This document shows positions 9,405 through 18,668 of a stretch of DNA of 64,000 nt, piece after piece. The stretch is from Marinobacter antarcticus (lineage in GTDB: Bacteria > Pseudomonadota > Gammaproteobacteria > Pseudomonadales > Oleiphilaceae). The position numbers and the translations under genes are program-made. Below the pieces are notes generated by a model. It searched no databases. It had not been told where the DNA came from and saw only the letters and a program-made list of their open reading frames with translations. The DNA lies in assembly GCF_900142385.1 (NCBI RefSeq), contig NZ_FRAQ01000002.1:186001-250000 (forward strand). The letters are read 5' to 3'. Each line of letters begins with the position of its first letter. Positions within the stretch are counted from its first letter, which is position 1.

Positions 9405-10632
9405 CCGTGCGGGTCGTTTACGCGATTCACTATGGATTGAGTGGCGCATTTCCTTGCGGTTTCTCGCCGATAACCCGCTACAAACCTTGCTGATCAGCGT
9501 CGCCATTTCGGTGGGCGCGGCGGTGATTGTGTTTATCACCGCGTTGATCATGGGGCTGCAAACTAACATCATCGATAAAACCCTGGGCACGCAAGCGCAT
9601 ATTCGTATTGAGGCCACACAGCAACACAATAACTTGTCCGCAACCCCTGATGGCAAGTACGTCTGGGCGCTGGAAAGCCCTCGCGCGCAGCGTTTACAAA
9701 CCATTAATAATTGGCAGGAAGTGCGCGATGCACTGGATGAGTATGCGGTGCTGAATACCGTCTCGCCGCTTATTTCCGGGCCGGCCTTTGCGCAGAAAGG
9801 CACAGCGCGCGCCTCGGTAGCCTTAATGGGCATAAATCCCGAGCGCTATGCCGGCATTATTGAGCTGAAAGACTATCTGCGCGAAGGGCGCTTTAGCGTT
9901 GGCGCCAGTGATGTATTGGTCGGTAGCCAATTGGCTGAAGATTTAGGCCTGCGCACTGGTGACAAGTTGCGCCTGGATGCCGGTGATGATCGCCAGGCAG
10001 TGGTGAATGTGGCGGGCATCTTTGAATTGGGCGTGCGTGAGTTGGATAGCCGCTATGTCTACACCGATCTGAAACAAGCGCAAACCTTACTCGACTTACC
10101 TGGTGGCGTTACGATTTTAGAGTTAAAGATTGCGGATGTGTTCGGTGCTGAATACTGGGCACAGCGCATCAAAAAATTAACCGGTTTGCATGTGCAAAGC
10201 TGGATGGAAAGCAACGGTCAGCTGCTTAACGCGCTGAGCTCGCAATCCATGACGACAGAAATGATCCGCGTATTTGTGGCTTTGTCGGTGATCTTTGGCA
10301 TTGCCAGTGTGTTGGCGGTGAGTGTGGTACAGCGTACCCGTGAGATTGGTATTTTACGCGCCATGGGCAGTTCGCAGCAGCAAATTCTGCGCGTGTTTCT
10401 ATTGCAGGGTGGCTTGCTGGGCTTGGCGGGTTCGCTGTTAGGGGTGATGGTTGGCTATACCTTGGTGCAGGTGTTTAACAACTTTGGCGAGCGCTTGTTT
10501 TTCATTCGGCTGGAACCTTCTATGTTGTTTTCGGCGATCTTGATTGCCACTGCGGCAGGCGTCATTGCTGCGGTTGTGCCGGCGCGCCGTGCAGCGCGAT
10601 ATGATCCTGCTGTGGCGATTCGTTATGTCTGA
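9391..10632 (+). CDS. ABC exporter permease, MacB/FtsX type
   Basis: Inner-membrane permease with four predicted TM helices. One is near the N-terminus (LQTLLISVAISVGAAVIVFI), followed by a large periplasmic MacB-PCD-like domain (roughly residues 50-270) and three C-terminal FtsX helices (VFVALSVIFGIASVLAVSVV, LLGLAGSLLGVMVGYTLV, LFSAILIATAAGVIAAVVP). The cytoplasmic loop REIGILRAMGSSQQQILRVF is the typical FtsX coupling motif. I chose ATG 9391, which overlaps the adaptor stop by 14 bases; an in-frame ATG at 9349 would add 14 residues with no membrane feature. These proteins move substrate mechanically in the periplasm rather than across the inner membrane. Confidence 0.83.
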   Translation: MSFVSRAGRLRDSLWIEWRISLRFLADNPLQTLLISVAISVGAAVIVFITALIMGLQTNIIDKTLGTQAHIRIEATQQHNNLSATPDGKYVWALESPRAQRLQTINNWQEVRDALDEYAVLNTVSPLISGPAFAQKGTARASVALMGINPERYAGIIELKDYLREGRFSVGASDVLVGSQLAEDLGLRTGDKLRLDAGDDRQAVVNVAGIFELGVRELDSRYVYTDLKQAQTLLDLPGGVTILELKIADVFGAEYWAQRIKKLTGLHVQSWMESNGQLLNALSSQSMTTEMIRVFVALSVIFGIASVLAVSVVQRTREIGILRAMGSSQQQILRVFLLQGGLLGLAGSLLGVMVGYTLVQVFNNFGERLFFIRLEPSMLFSAILIATAAGVIAAVVPARRAARYDPAVAIRYV

Positions 10633-11383
10633 GCCTCCGGTGTTAACGAGCTCTGCGGACCAACAAGTGGTGTTGCAGCTGGATAAACTGAATAAGATTT
10701 TTAACGCGGGTACACCGCTGGAAAATCATGTCTTGCACGATATTTCTTTGCAGGTCAGCCCTGGTGAGTTGGTGGCGTTGGTTGGTGCTTCCGGTTCAGG
10801 TAAAAGTACGCTGCTGAATGTGATCGGTTTGCTGGATGTGTCTTCATCGGGCGAACTGCGTATTCAGGGGCATTTGACTCAGGGTATGAGTGAGCAGCAG
10901 CGCACCCAGTTGCGCAGTGAGTCGATTGGCTTCGTGTTTCAGTTTCACCATCTGATCAGTGCGTTCAGTACGCTGGATAATGTGCTGATGCCGCTGATGT
11001 TGCGTTACGGAAAGCCCTCGGCAGAGCAGACGGCCTATGGCGAATATTTGTTAAACGAAGTTGGGCTGACTGACTACATGCGTCAGCCAACCAATCGTTT
11101 ATCCGGCGGACAGCAGCAGCGGGTGGCGATTGCGCGAGCTTTGGTTACGCGGCCTGCGTTGGTGTTGGCTGATGAGCCAACGGGTAACCTGGATACGCAA
11201 ACCGCGGATGAAGTATTTGGCCTGTTTGAGCGTTTTAACATTGAGCATCAATGCGCGATCGTGATTGTCACTCATGACACACGCTTAAGCTCACGTTGCC
11301 CGCGGACGATTCGCCTGACCGATGGCCGTATTGTTTATGATGGCGCCTCAGCGGACTCTGATGGCGTCAACGCTCACCTTTGA
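10625..11383 (+). CDS. ABC exporter ATP-binding protein, LolD/MacB-NBD type
   Basis: ATPase partner of the upstream FtsX-type permease. Walker [11 protein letters not shown]-loop ([21 protein letters not shown]), signature [16 protein letters not shown], Walker [12 protein letters not shown] and the H-loop IVTHD are all present. The FQFHHL segment is characteristic of LolD/MacB ATPases. The ATG at 10625 overlaps the permease stop by 8 bases, implying translational coupling; an in-frame ATG at 10544 would extend deep into the permease gene and is rejected. It is the last gene of the three-gene export operon. Confidence 0.85.
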   Translation: MSEPPVLTSSADQQVVLQLDKLNKIFNAGTPLENHVLHDISLQVSPGELVALVGASGSGKSTLLNVIGLLDVSSSGELRIQGHLTQGMSEQQRTQLRSESIGFVFQFHHLISAFSTLDNVLMPLMLRYGKPSAEQTAYGEYLLNEVGLTDYMRQPTNRLSGGQQQRVAIARALVTRPALVLADEPTGNLDTQTADEVFGLFERFNIEHQCAIVIVTHDTRLSSRCPRTIRLTDGRIVYDGASADSDGVNAHL

Positions 11384-11389
11384 GGTGGG

Positions 11390-12604
11390 TCACACCAAGG
11401 CGCCATTAACGATGGCCCGCAACTCCTGGCGGACCGGGTAAGTCGACGAGGGGATCAGTTGCGTCATGAAGATCACCACCAGCTCCTCGACCGGATCGAT
11501 AAAAAAGTTGGTGCTCGCCAGCCCCCCCCAACCATACTCACCGACCGATCCGTTGGTCTGGGATTTGGCAACGTCGGTCTTTACCGAAAAGCCCAGGCCA
11601 AAGCCACTCCCGGCATAAGGTGTCTCGCTGAACGCACCGACCGAGAGGCCCGGCAGATCCTGGCCGCCGGGCAGGTGGTTGCGACGCATGAATTCCAGCG
11701 TTTTTCGACCAATAATCCGCCGCCCCTGAAACTCTCCGCCCTGACAAAGCGCCTGGGCAAAATGAAAATAATCATCAATGGTAGAGACAAGCCCGCCGCC
11801 GCCAGACAGAAACCTGTTTTTGTGCCGGAAAGGGGACGTCTCCGGATCGTCCTGCAGCTTGAACTGATCGCCGGGCTGGTACTGATAGCAGGCCGCGAAG
11901 CGCTCAAGTTGATCGTCACGCACCTGGAAGCCTGTATCGGGCATGTCCAAAGGTTCAAAGATATGCTCGCGCAGATACTCATCAAAAGGCTGGCCAGACA
12001 GCAACTGCACCAGATACCCCAGCACATCCGTGCTGACGGAATAGTTCCAGGCCGTACCCGGTGAGAACTCCAGCGGCAGCTCTGCCAGCTGATCGACCAA
12101 TGCCTCCAGCGTCAGGCTCCGGCTGCCATCAAGCTTTAACTCCCGGTAGGCTGCGTCCACGTTGGTGCGGTTCATAAAGCCATAGGTCAGGCCTGACATA
12201 TGCGTGAACAGATCGCGAATGGTCATGGTGCGGGTTGCAGGTGTGGTCAGGAAATTGGGATAGACACCACTTTTATAAACCCGCAGGTTTTTCCAGGCCG
12301 GAATATACTTGTAGACCGGATCATCCAGCAAAAACCGCCCCTGCTCATAAAGCTGCATCATGGCGATAGACGTGATCGGCTTGGTCATAGAGTAAATGCG
12401 GAAAACAGTATCCCGGCAAACCGGCTTGTTGCGTTCCACATCCATCAACCCCAGGGCTTTCACATAGGCAATTTCACCTCGCCGGGCCACCAGTGTCAGC
12501 GTACCGGGAAGCTTTCCAGGCTGGATGTAGCGACGGTCAAGGTGGTCTTCAATGTTGCGAAGCTGGTCCGGCACGAGGCCGGCAAGCTGGTTGAGTTCCG
12601 TCAT
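11390..12604 (-). CDS. Serine hydrolase of the beta-lactamase/family VIII esterase group
   Basis: A 404-aa cytoplasmic or peripheral serine hydrolase with the penicillin-binding fold. The nucleophile motif S-x-x-K is seen as YSMTKP (about residues 71-76) and the second motif Y-x-N/S as [13 protein letters not shown] near 188. There is no obvious signal peptide, which fits carboxylesterases such as EstB-type family VIII enzymes rather than secreted class C beta-lactamases. FVxQLIPSS near the C-terminus closes the domain. It is a solitary gene, convergent with the export operon six bases away. The substrate is probably a short-chain ester, but this is inferred from the family. Confidence 0.8.
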   Translation of the reverse strand: MTELNQLAGLVPDQLRNIEDHLDRRYIQPGKLPGTLTLVARRGEIAYVKALGLMDVERNKPVCRDTVFRIYSMTKPITSIAMMQLYEQGRFLLDDPVYKYIPAWKNLRVYKSGVYPNFLTTPATRTMTIRDLFTHMSGLTYGFMNRTNVDAAYRELKLDGSRSLTLEALVDQLAELPLEFSPGTAWNYSVSTDVLGYLVQLLSGQPFDEYLREHIFEPLDMPDTGFQVRDDQLERFAACYQYQPGDQFKLQDDPETSPFRHKNRFLSGGGGLVSTIDDYFHFAQALCQGGEFQGRRIIGRKTLEFMRRNHLPGGQDLPGLSVGAFSETPYAGSGFGLGFSVKTDVAKSQTNGSVGEYGWGGLASTNFFIDPVEELVVIFMTQLIPSSTYPVRQELRAIVNGALV

Positions 12605-12922
12605 AGAAAGGGCATCTTCGTGTGTGGTTTTGCGATCATTGCGCCGCTATTAAACAAGGATCCTAGAGCTCGCGGCCAGTTCTATCAACGGCTCGGTTTA
12701 TGCTGATAAGAAATACCTTTGCATTTTGCGGCAGTAGAGGGTACCTTACGTCTCGTTGGAAAGATTTAGCAAAGCACGTCATAAATAAGACGCTTCTCAG
12801 TTGTAACAAGTAGCATGTTCTGTTTTTGATCTCGCCAGTTTTTTGTTTCCCGCATATCGCTGACCAGTCATCATAAGATGTTCTGGCGGCACATTTAAAG
12901 ATTGAATTCAGGAAAGTATATT
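12605..12922 (+). promoter_or_regulatory. Upstream region of the cold-shock gene
   Basis: About 320 bases with no gene between the divergent esterase and the cold-shock ORF. It becomes AT-rich from about 12700, as expected for a promoter and the long structured 5' leader typical of csp mRNAs. I cannot place the promoter with confidence. Confidence 0.4.
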
Positions 12923-13129
12923 ATGTCAACTGTTACCGGTAACGTTAAGTTTTTCAACGAAGCAAAAGGTTTTGGCTTTATCACTCGCGAAAGCGGCCCA
13001 GACGTTTTTGTTCACTACAGCTCCATTAAGGGCGACGGCTTCAAGACTCTGGCCGAAGGCCAAGAAGTTGAGTTCACCGTTACTCAGGGCGAGAAAGGCC
13101 CACAGGCGGAAAACGTAGTTGCTGTGTAA
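12923..13129 (+). CDS. Cold-shock protein (CspA family)
   Basis: A 68-aa single-strand nucleic-acid-binding beta-barrel that melts RNA structure. It carries RNP1 (KGFGFITRE) and RNP2 (VFVHYSSI) with the aromatic residues needed for base stacking, and the usual [15 protein letters not shown] opening. The start is ATG 12923, preceded by AGGAAAG; the upstream in-frame ATG at 12902 is rejected because it adds a tail not found in the family. A rho-independent terminator follows immediately. Monocistronic. Whether it is cold-induced cannot be told from the sequence. Confidence 0.93.
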   Translation: MSTVTGNVKFFNEAKGFGFITRESGPDVFVHYSSIKGDGFKTLAEGQEVEFTVTQGEKGPQAENVVAV

Positions 13130-13150
13130 ATAACACGCAACACGCAGTGA

Positions 13151-13176
13151 AAAAGGCAGCTTCGGCTGCCTTTTTT
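13151..13176 (+). terminator. Rho-independent terminator after the cold-shock gene
   Basis: AAAAGGCAGC, loop TTCG, GCTGCCTTTTTT: a UUCG tetraloop hairpin with a T-run. Confidence 0.92.
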
Positions 13177-13294
13177 CGTTTATGTTTGCCCAAAAATTAT
13201 GTGATCCCGCCGGTAATTTCTCAGGATTAGTTTTATTCACGGATACTTCTTTCTTATTGCGGAAATCCATTAATTAGACTTAGGGAGGCTCTGA

Positions 13295-15274
13295 TCAAAG
13301 CCTGAACCCGCTTAACTGTTCGTCAAGACGCCGGGCAACTCTGAGCAGCGACTCACTGGACTCGCTAACGCGACTGGCCCGCTGGCTGATCTGTTCGGCG
13401 GCATTATCAATGAATGTGATGTTCGAGCTGATCTCCTCAGAGACGTTACCCTGCTGCTCTGTTGCGCTAGCCACCTGGGTCATCTTTTCCGAAATAGCGG
13501 TCAGCGACCGTTTAATGTCATTGATCGTTGTCTCGGCGGTGTCTTTGGCTGCCACCACGGATTTAAGACCGGACTCACTCTCGTTAATCACCCCGATCGA
13601 GCTGGCAATACTGCTGCGTAACGCCGCAATCATCTGCTCGATTTCATTGGTTGATCCCTGGGTACGACTGGCCAGAGTACGCACTTCATCGGCGACCACG
13701 GCAAACCCGCGCCCTTGCTCACCCGCGCGCGCCGCCTCGATCGCGGCGTTCAGTGCCAGCAGGTTGGTCTGCTCGGCGATGGTGCGGATAACATCCAGCA
13801 CCTGACCGATGTGTTCACTGTCACCCTTCAGCGACTCGATGGATTCGACAATAGCCTGCATATTGGATTCCAGCGCTTCGACTGCCTGCGAGACCGAATG
13901 ATTCGCCTTCTGCCCCTGAACCGCAAGCTCATCCGCCTGACGGGTTGATATATCCGTATCAGAGACGTTGTTGGCAACTTCCTGTATTGAGCTGCTCATC
14001 TCGTTGATCGAGGTGGCGATGCGGCTTATTTCGGCACGCTGTTGATCAATGGCGCTGGCGTTTTCAGCGCCCAACTGGTTAATAGTCTCCGCCGCACCGT
14101 TCAGCTCGGTGCCGGTTTCACGAATTGTGCCCAGCAGCGCTTTCAGACGCTCGACCATCTGGTTCGCCGCCAGGGACAGCTGCCCCAGCTCGTCTTTTGA
14201 TTTTGCCTCGAGCGACACCTGCAGATCACCTTCGGCGACCCGTTTCATGCTTTTCAGCAAGACATCAATGGCACGGGTGATATAACGGGATACGGTGTAG
14301 CCCGCCAGCACCGCAATAACAATGGCGATCAAAGCCACAATCAGCAGCAGGCTGATCTTCTGCCCCAGGTCATCATCGATTGCGGCCAGCACCAGCTGTG
14401 ATTCCTGATCCGCCAGTTCCTGCATCGCTGTTGCGCTTTCCGTCATCGAACCCAGCTCTTCGCCCGCCACCTGCCAGGTTTCCAGATAGCGATCCAGCGC
14501 GACCATATAATTCTGTGCCAGTACGCGCACTTTTTCGGCAGCGACGCTAGCGGTGGCTGTCTGCGATCCAGGGCCATTTTCGATGCTATCTTCACCGTCA
14601 GGATTTGTGGCCGGCGCCTCCAGTGCATCTGCCGAGGCTAAAATTTCACTCGCCAGCTTTCTTGCTTTTGCCAGCGCGGCGCGCTCTTCGTAGATGATGA
14701 AGTTTTTCTCTTCCATGCGTGCTTCCAGCATTCGCTTGATCATCAGGTTGGCGGTATCAACCTTGTCCAACCGCGCCTTGAAATCAGCTTTGCTGGCAAA
14801 CAGTTTGTCATTGAGAGCGTTGTATTGTTTCTGCTGCTCAGCGCGAACGTCGATCAGCAGCGCCTCCAGAGCAGTTGCCGTTTCCTCCATTTCGCGCCCC
14901 AGCGACGCCAGTGAACGACGCTGTTCGGCGTAGGCACGGAACTGCCCGACATAGCTCGCAAGCTGCTCACGTATTCGCGCCATCCGGTCATTCACTTCGG
15001 CGCCGTCGGACTCGGCAACAAGACGGTCAATACGCTGCTGCATCCGCTCGTTGAGTTCGTCAGCACGAGTGATAAAGCGATCGTCGCCGGTAATTACGTA
15101 GTCCTTTTCGGCCCCGCGCAATTGCTGAACATCGGACACAACAGCAGACAGCTCGTTGACCAACGAAAAATCGGTTTCAAGATTCGACATGCCGGAATAA
15201 CCAATCCACGCGGTCGCGGCTGTCATCAGTGACGTGATAACGAATGCCAGCCCCAGCTTGTATCCCAGATTCAT
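13295..15274 (-). CDS. Methyl-accepting chemotaxis protein with HBM-type sensor
   Basis: Transmembrane chemoreceptor of 659 aa. TM1 is at about residues 7-25, followed by a ~280-residue all-helical periplasmic region with the paired motifs LRGAEKDYVITGD (near 52) and RMEEKNFIIYEE (near 185). These are typical of the helical bimodular (HBM) sensor found in McpS-like receptors for organic acids. TM2 (LLLIVALIAIVIAVLAGYTV) is near 308, then a HAMP domain and the signalling hairpin with [20 protein letters not shown] and [15 protein letters not shown]. No C-terminal CheR-tethering pentapeptide is seen (the end is LSGFRL). Single gene. Ligand class is an inference from the HBM assignment. Confidence 0.88.
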   Translation of the reverse strand: MNLGYKLGLAFVITSLMTAATAWIGYSGMSNLETDFSLVNELSAVVSDVQQLRGAEKDYVITGDDRFITRADELNERMQQRIDRLVAESDGAEVNDRMARIREQLASYVGQFRAYAEQRRSLASLGREMEETATALEALLIDVRAEQQKQYNALNDKLFASKADFKARLDKVDTANLMIKRMLEARMEEKNFIIYEERAALAKARKLASEILASADALEAPATNPDGEDSIENGPGSQTATASVAAEKVRVLAQNYMVALDRYLETWQVAGEELGSMTESATAMQELADQESQLVLAAIDDDLGQKISLLLIVALIAIVIAVLAGYTVSRYITRAIDVLLKSMKRVAEGDLQVSLEAKSKDELGQLSLAANQMVERLKALLGTIRETGTELNGAAETINQLGAENASAIDQQRAEISRIATSINEMSSSIQEVANNVSDTDISTRQADELAVQGQKANHSVSQAVEALESNMQAIVESIESLKGDSEHIGQVLDVIRTIAEQTNLLALNAAIEAARAGEQGRGFAVVADEVRTLASRTQGSTNEIEQMIAALRSSIASSIGVINESESGLKSVVAAKDTAETTINDIKRSLTAISEKMTQVASATEQQGNVSEEISSNITFIDNAAEQISQRASRVSESSESLLRVARRLDEQLSGFRL

Positions 15275-15872
15275 GACCCATTCCCTATATCAGTCAGGTT
15301 TGCCAACTCCGGCCATTTGGTGTTCTACAACTCTCTAAACAGCGTAACGGCTGGTTTGCCAGTTTCTAAAGCGTAGATCACCTGGAGCAACGGCGCTGCG
15401 GGATTATTCAGAGGCTTCTTAGCACAAAGCGCGTGCCAGTCCCGAGAATAGTCTCACTGTTATTTCTAGCCCGAAGGGTTCTACCCCGTTTCCACGGACG
15501 GTTTTAAAACGGTAGTGGATTTACCCAAGCTTCGAAAATTCGTTTCCATTGATTCCCTTTTTGTTTCAAAACATAGCTCGAAAATATAAGATACGCTATG
15601 TGCGTTAACGCACAGTATCAGGGCTTTGAAAAGCACAGGCTGGCAGTAATACCGGTATTCGAAACTGAGTTCTGACACGTTGATTTCCATTAAGTAGTTC
15701 TCACTACCAAGGAGTGGGTTATGATTGGTTTATTGGTAGCTATCATTCTCGTGATAGTAATTGTCAGGCTGGTTTAGCCAGCGCTGGAATCTTCACACAT
15801 TGGGCTAAAAATCGTCTGAGAGATTCTGGATGCTGATGACGTTCGCCTTTGTCCTGTATTGATGTATGACTT
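15275..15872. other. Long intergenic region with one tiny ORF
   Basis: About 600 bases between a chemoreceptor and an ABC exporter operon. It contains a palindrome GTGCGTTAACGCAC (about 15600-15613) and the small ORF at 15721-15777 described separately. The rest shows no recognisable gene. A 69-codon minus-strand frame at 15481-15690 lacks a ribosome site and family features. Confidence 0.4.
15721..15777 (+). CDS. Candidate 18-aa hydrophobic membrane peptide
   Basis: ATG 15721 opens an 18-codon frame, MIGLLVAIILVIVIVRLV, ending TAG. It is a single continuous hydrophobic helix with one Arg near the end, and AAGGAG lies 7 bases before the ATG, near-ideal spacing. This combination suggests a translated single-pass membrane peptide of the sort seen in small-protein regulators or type I toxins. 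No antisense RNA or partner is evident. It could be chance, because short hydrophobic frames are common, but the ribosome site is unusually good. Confidence 0.45.
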   Translation: MIGLLVAIILVIVIVRLV

Positions 15873-16556
15873 ATGCAGCTCGTAGTTCAGAATCTCGCAA
15901 AGCTCTATGATCAAAAGCGAGGACTTGCGTCCACCAGCTTTGAAGTAGACAAAGGCGAGCTAATCGCCATTGTTGGTCATAACGGTGCTGGCAAATCGAC
16001 CTTACTGAAAATGCTGGCAAACTGGATCGTTCCGGATAGCGGTACCGCAACGGTTGACGGGGCCGATCTGAAAGACAGGGTGGCTGTCGTCGGAAAGGTG
16101 GGTTTCATTCCAGAAGATCCCAATCTAATCGATTTCTTTTCCGTTGAATATAACCTCACGCTCTTCGCCCGGCTCTCCCGCGCCCCGAAGTCTCGGGTGG
16201 AAGACGTTCTGGCCGAGTTCAATCTACTGCCTTTTCGACGAAGCAAGGTACAGGCGCTGTCAAAAGGATTGAAGCAGCGGGTGAACATCGGACGCGCACT
16301 GTTGGCAGATCCTCCGCTGCTCATTCTGGATGAGCCCACATCGGGCCTCGACTTCGAGATGACAAGGGAAATCTACCGTTTGTTAAAATCGATGCATGCA
16401 GCTGGAAAGACCATTCTTTTTACTTCCCATCGACCTGAAGAGATAAAAAACCTTGCAACGCGGATCATGGTGCTGCATGAAAGCAGCCTGGTCTTCGACG
16501 GATCTCCCCAAGCGTATTTTCAATCCGAAATTCATGAAAATCTGTATGCATTATGA
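15873..16556 (+). CDS. ABC transporter ATP-binding protein (ABC-2 type exporter)
   Basis: Cytoplasmic ATPase of 227 aa with Walker A GHNGAGKST, signature ALSKGLKQRVNIGRAL (SKG instead of the usual SGG), Walker B LLILDEPTSGLD, and an H-loop (FTSHRPEEI). The SKG signature and the E-x-P-N-L segment resemble NatA-type ATPases that pair with NatB-like permeases. The stop overlaps the permease start by four bases (ATGA), so the two are coupled. Substrate unknown; NatAB homologues export sodium, but many related pairs do not. Confidence 0.83.
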   Translation: MQLVVQNLAKLYDQKRGLASTSFEVDKGELIAIVGHNGAGKSTLLKMLANWIVPDSGTATVDGADLKDRVAVVGKVGFIPEDPNLIDFFSVEYNLTLFARLSRAPKSRVEDVLAEFNLLPFRRSKVQALSKGLKQRVNIGRALLADPPLLILDEPTSGLDFEMTREIYRLLKSMHAAGKTILFTSHRPEEIKNLATRIMVLHESSLVFDGSPQAYFQSEIHENLYAL

Positions 16557-17581
16557 TGCGAAATATCCTCATACTTGCATGCAATGATTTAGCCATCGCT
16601 CTCAAAAACAAGACGTTTTTTTTGATCCTGTTCATCCCGCTGTTCGTGTTTGTTACGCTGAATCTGGTAGACGTGACCGGCGTCGAAGCAAGCAAAATCA
16701 AAATCGGTCTGGTTCAGCAGGAAGCGTTTACACCCGAAATCACCCAGAGTATCAGTGCTGCTGAAAACCTTATCGAGATAACCTGGGTTGAAAATACGGA
16801 AGCGGGGATTCGTTTATTAACCGAGCGCAAGATAGACGGAATTTTAACGAGAAATGAAGCAGAAACCGACAGCCTTGCGTTGATTGTCTTGAAGAAAGAT
16901 TCCATCCAAACCGTTGCGATCATGCAGACTTTCTCAGCATTACAGAAAGCCGCAGAAGGAGGTCGCCCGGATTGGATTACCGGAATCCAGGCATTGCACA
17001 AGGGCGGCATTCAGAGAGAGACGTTGCCTACATGGGTATTGATGTTGGTTCTGCTCATCGGCTTCATTATCCTGCCGGCGCAAGTGGCCGAGGAAAAGGA
17101 AAAGAAGCTTCTGCTTGCTCTTCTCCAGACGCCCATAACCGAAGCCCAATGGTTGATAGCCAAATTGATCCTGGGAATGCTGCTGACCTTGGCGGCGGTA
17201 CTGTTTCTTCATCTGCTAGGAAAATTCGGCCCGGTACACCTTTTCGATTATATCGCCATACTCCTGGCAGGTAGCTTTTGCTTCAGCGCCTTTGGGATTT
17301 TTCTGGGGTTTCTATGCCGCAGCCAAGCCAGCGCCAGAACGCTGGGCGTTATCTTCTATTTACCGCACCTGCTCCCTTCGGCAATGGCAGATGTTTCACA
17401 GAAGTTAACCGCCGTTGCGCCGTTGCTGCCATCCTATCAATTGTATAAGCCTCTTCAGTCCATACTCCTGGAAAACGCCAGCTTGACAGATATGACCTTT
17501 GATTGGATCTACCTGATTTTACTGGGATCATTGATGTTTGTTTTATCATACCTGTTGATGAAGAAACGCTGGCTTATGTGA
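16553..17581 (+). CDS. ABC-2 type permease (NatB-like)
   Basis: Inner-membrane permease of 342 aa with an N-terminal TM helix (FFLILFIPLFVFVTLNLV), an extracytoplasmic loop of about 120 residues, then five hydrophobic segments from about residue 160 (WVLMLVLLIGFIILPAQVAEE, LILGMLLTLAAVLFLHLLG, FDYIAILLAGSFCFSAFGIF, TLGVIFYLPHLLP, WIYLILLGSLMFVLSYLLM). The EEKEKK...LLQTPI motif after TM2 is typical of ABC-2 exporters of the NatB class. The start overlaps the ATPase stop. It probably forms an exporter with that ATPase; the cargo is not deducible. Confidence 0.8.
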   Translation: MMRNILILACNDLAIALKNKTFFLILFIPLFVFVTLNLVDVTGVEASKIKIGLVQQEAFTPEITQSISAAENLIEITWVENTEAGIRLLTERKIDGILTRNEAETDSLALIVLKKDSIQTVAIMQTFSALQKAAEGGRPDWITGIQALHKGGIQRETLPTWVLMLVLLIGFIILPAQVAEEKEKKLLLALLQTPITEAQWLIAKLILGMLLTLAAVLFLHLLGKFGPVHLFDYIAILLAGSFCFSAFGIFLGFLCRSQASARTLGVIFYLPHLLPSAMADVSQKLTAVAPLLPSYQLYKPLQSILLENASLTDMTFDWIYLILLGSLMFVLSYLLMKKRWLM

Positions 17582-17628
17582 TTTCCGGCACCTCAGCGGT
17601 TGCTGACAAGTTAAATCTCCGGCTTTCT

Positions 17629-18582
17629 CTAAAAAATGTGCAGAGTGTCATTGCGCACCGGAAATTGATTATTGATGGTGAGCCACAGCGGTTCGCCAGC
17701 CAGGGGCGCTTCCTCTGGCAACCCTCGTTGGGCATGCAGATGCAGGTGCGGTTCCGAGCTGTTTCCCGAATTGCCCATCTGCCCCAGAAAGGCACCGGTT
17801 CTTATCCTGTCTCCGGTTGCTACCGCGATACTGCCTTGGCGTAAATGCGCAAGGATCACGAAAAAATCCCCGCAATTGATAGCGACATAGTTGCCAGCCA
17901 TATGGTCGCGGTCCATTTCCGGAACCGGCATATCTTGTATCCCATCAACTACCAGGGCCACTTCGCCGCTGCATGGCGAGAGAACCGGCACGCCAAACGT
18001 TGTGTATCTGGCCGGATCCGTCGGTTGCCAGCCATTCTTGTGAAACCCCAGAGGGGTAACCCGGAAGATATCCAGGGCCTTGCTCTGGCCGCGCCACGGG
18101 CGAAAACGCTCGACTGCCGGGTTCAGGGTTTTGAGGTGCCCATTGATCATCGGTGTGCTCCCTCCATTGGCAATGAGGTAGTGCCCCGGGGGGAAGGGAG
18201 GGGCTATGTCCACCACCGCTTCCTCGGGCAGCACGCGCCCCTTCATTGCGTGCCATGCCAGATAACCGCCAAGCAAGCCCAACACCGCCGCCATCAGGAT
18301 CATGACAGAACTCGCCGCTGACGCCTGCCATAGCCCGGGACCGGGAATACCTTCTCGGAACAGGTGGGTAGCCGTGATAAGGAGCAGTAACAGGCCATAG
18401 GCATAAGGCGCCCAAAACGGCGGCACCGCCCACAGAGACACAAGGCCAATACCCAGCAGAACCAGTGCTACCGAAACAAGCTGGAGCCCCCACGCAAGCC
18501 ATCCCGCCGCCGGGTAAAACGCCATCCACGCCAGCAGCGCCAGCGGCAGAAGAACCTGTGTAAGTATTACCATCCAGGACAT
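17629..18582 (-). CDS. Membrane-anchored M23 (LytM-like) peptidase domain protein
   Basis: A 317-aa protein with three to four N-terminal TM helices (about residues 1-110) followed by a periplasmic M23 domain. The C-terminal ligand motif is clear (NSGNSSEPHLHLHAQ), as is LAHLRQGSI. The first zinc-ligand motif, normally H-x3-D, reads S-K-A-L-D here, so His is replaced by Ser. The domain may bind or cut peptidoglycan peptides less efficiently, or be a non-catalytic activator like EnvC/NlpD, although some multi-TM relatives share this change. It converges on the ABC-2 operon. Function is inferred from the fold only. Confidence 0.7.
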   Translation of the reverse strand: MSWMVILTQVLLPLALLAWMAFYPAAGWLAWGLQLVSVALVLLGIGLVSLWAVPPFWAPYAYGLLLLLITATHLFREGIPGPGLWQASAASSVMILMAAVLGLLGGYLAWHAMKGRVLPEEAVVDIAPPFPPGHYLIANGGSTPMINGHLKTLNPAVERFRPWRGQSKALDIFRVTPLGFHKNGWQPTDPARYTTFGVPVLSPCSGEVALVVDGIQDMPVPEMDRDHMAGNYVAINCGDFFVILAHLRQGSIAVATGDRIRTGAFLGQMGNSGNSSEPHLHLHAQRGLPEEAPLAGEPLWLTINNQFPVRNDTLHIF

Positions 18583-18668
18583 CGTTCAGACCTTCTTTCT
18601 ATTCCACCAGAGAACCAGAAGAACGGCAGCCAGGAGATTGCCGCAACGCTATAAAATTATGACCGAAA

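Noticed and set aside
9273..9833. 186-codon minus-strand frame
   Set aside because: Overlaps the adaptor and permease genes in a high-GC-bias region; shadow frame.
15481..15690. 69-codon minus-strand frame
   Set aside because: Mixed composition, no ribosome site and no family match; treated as intergenic.
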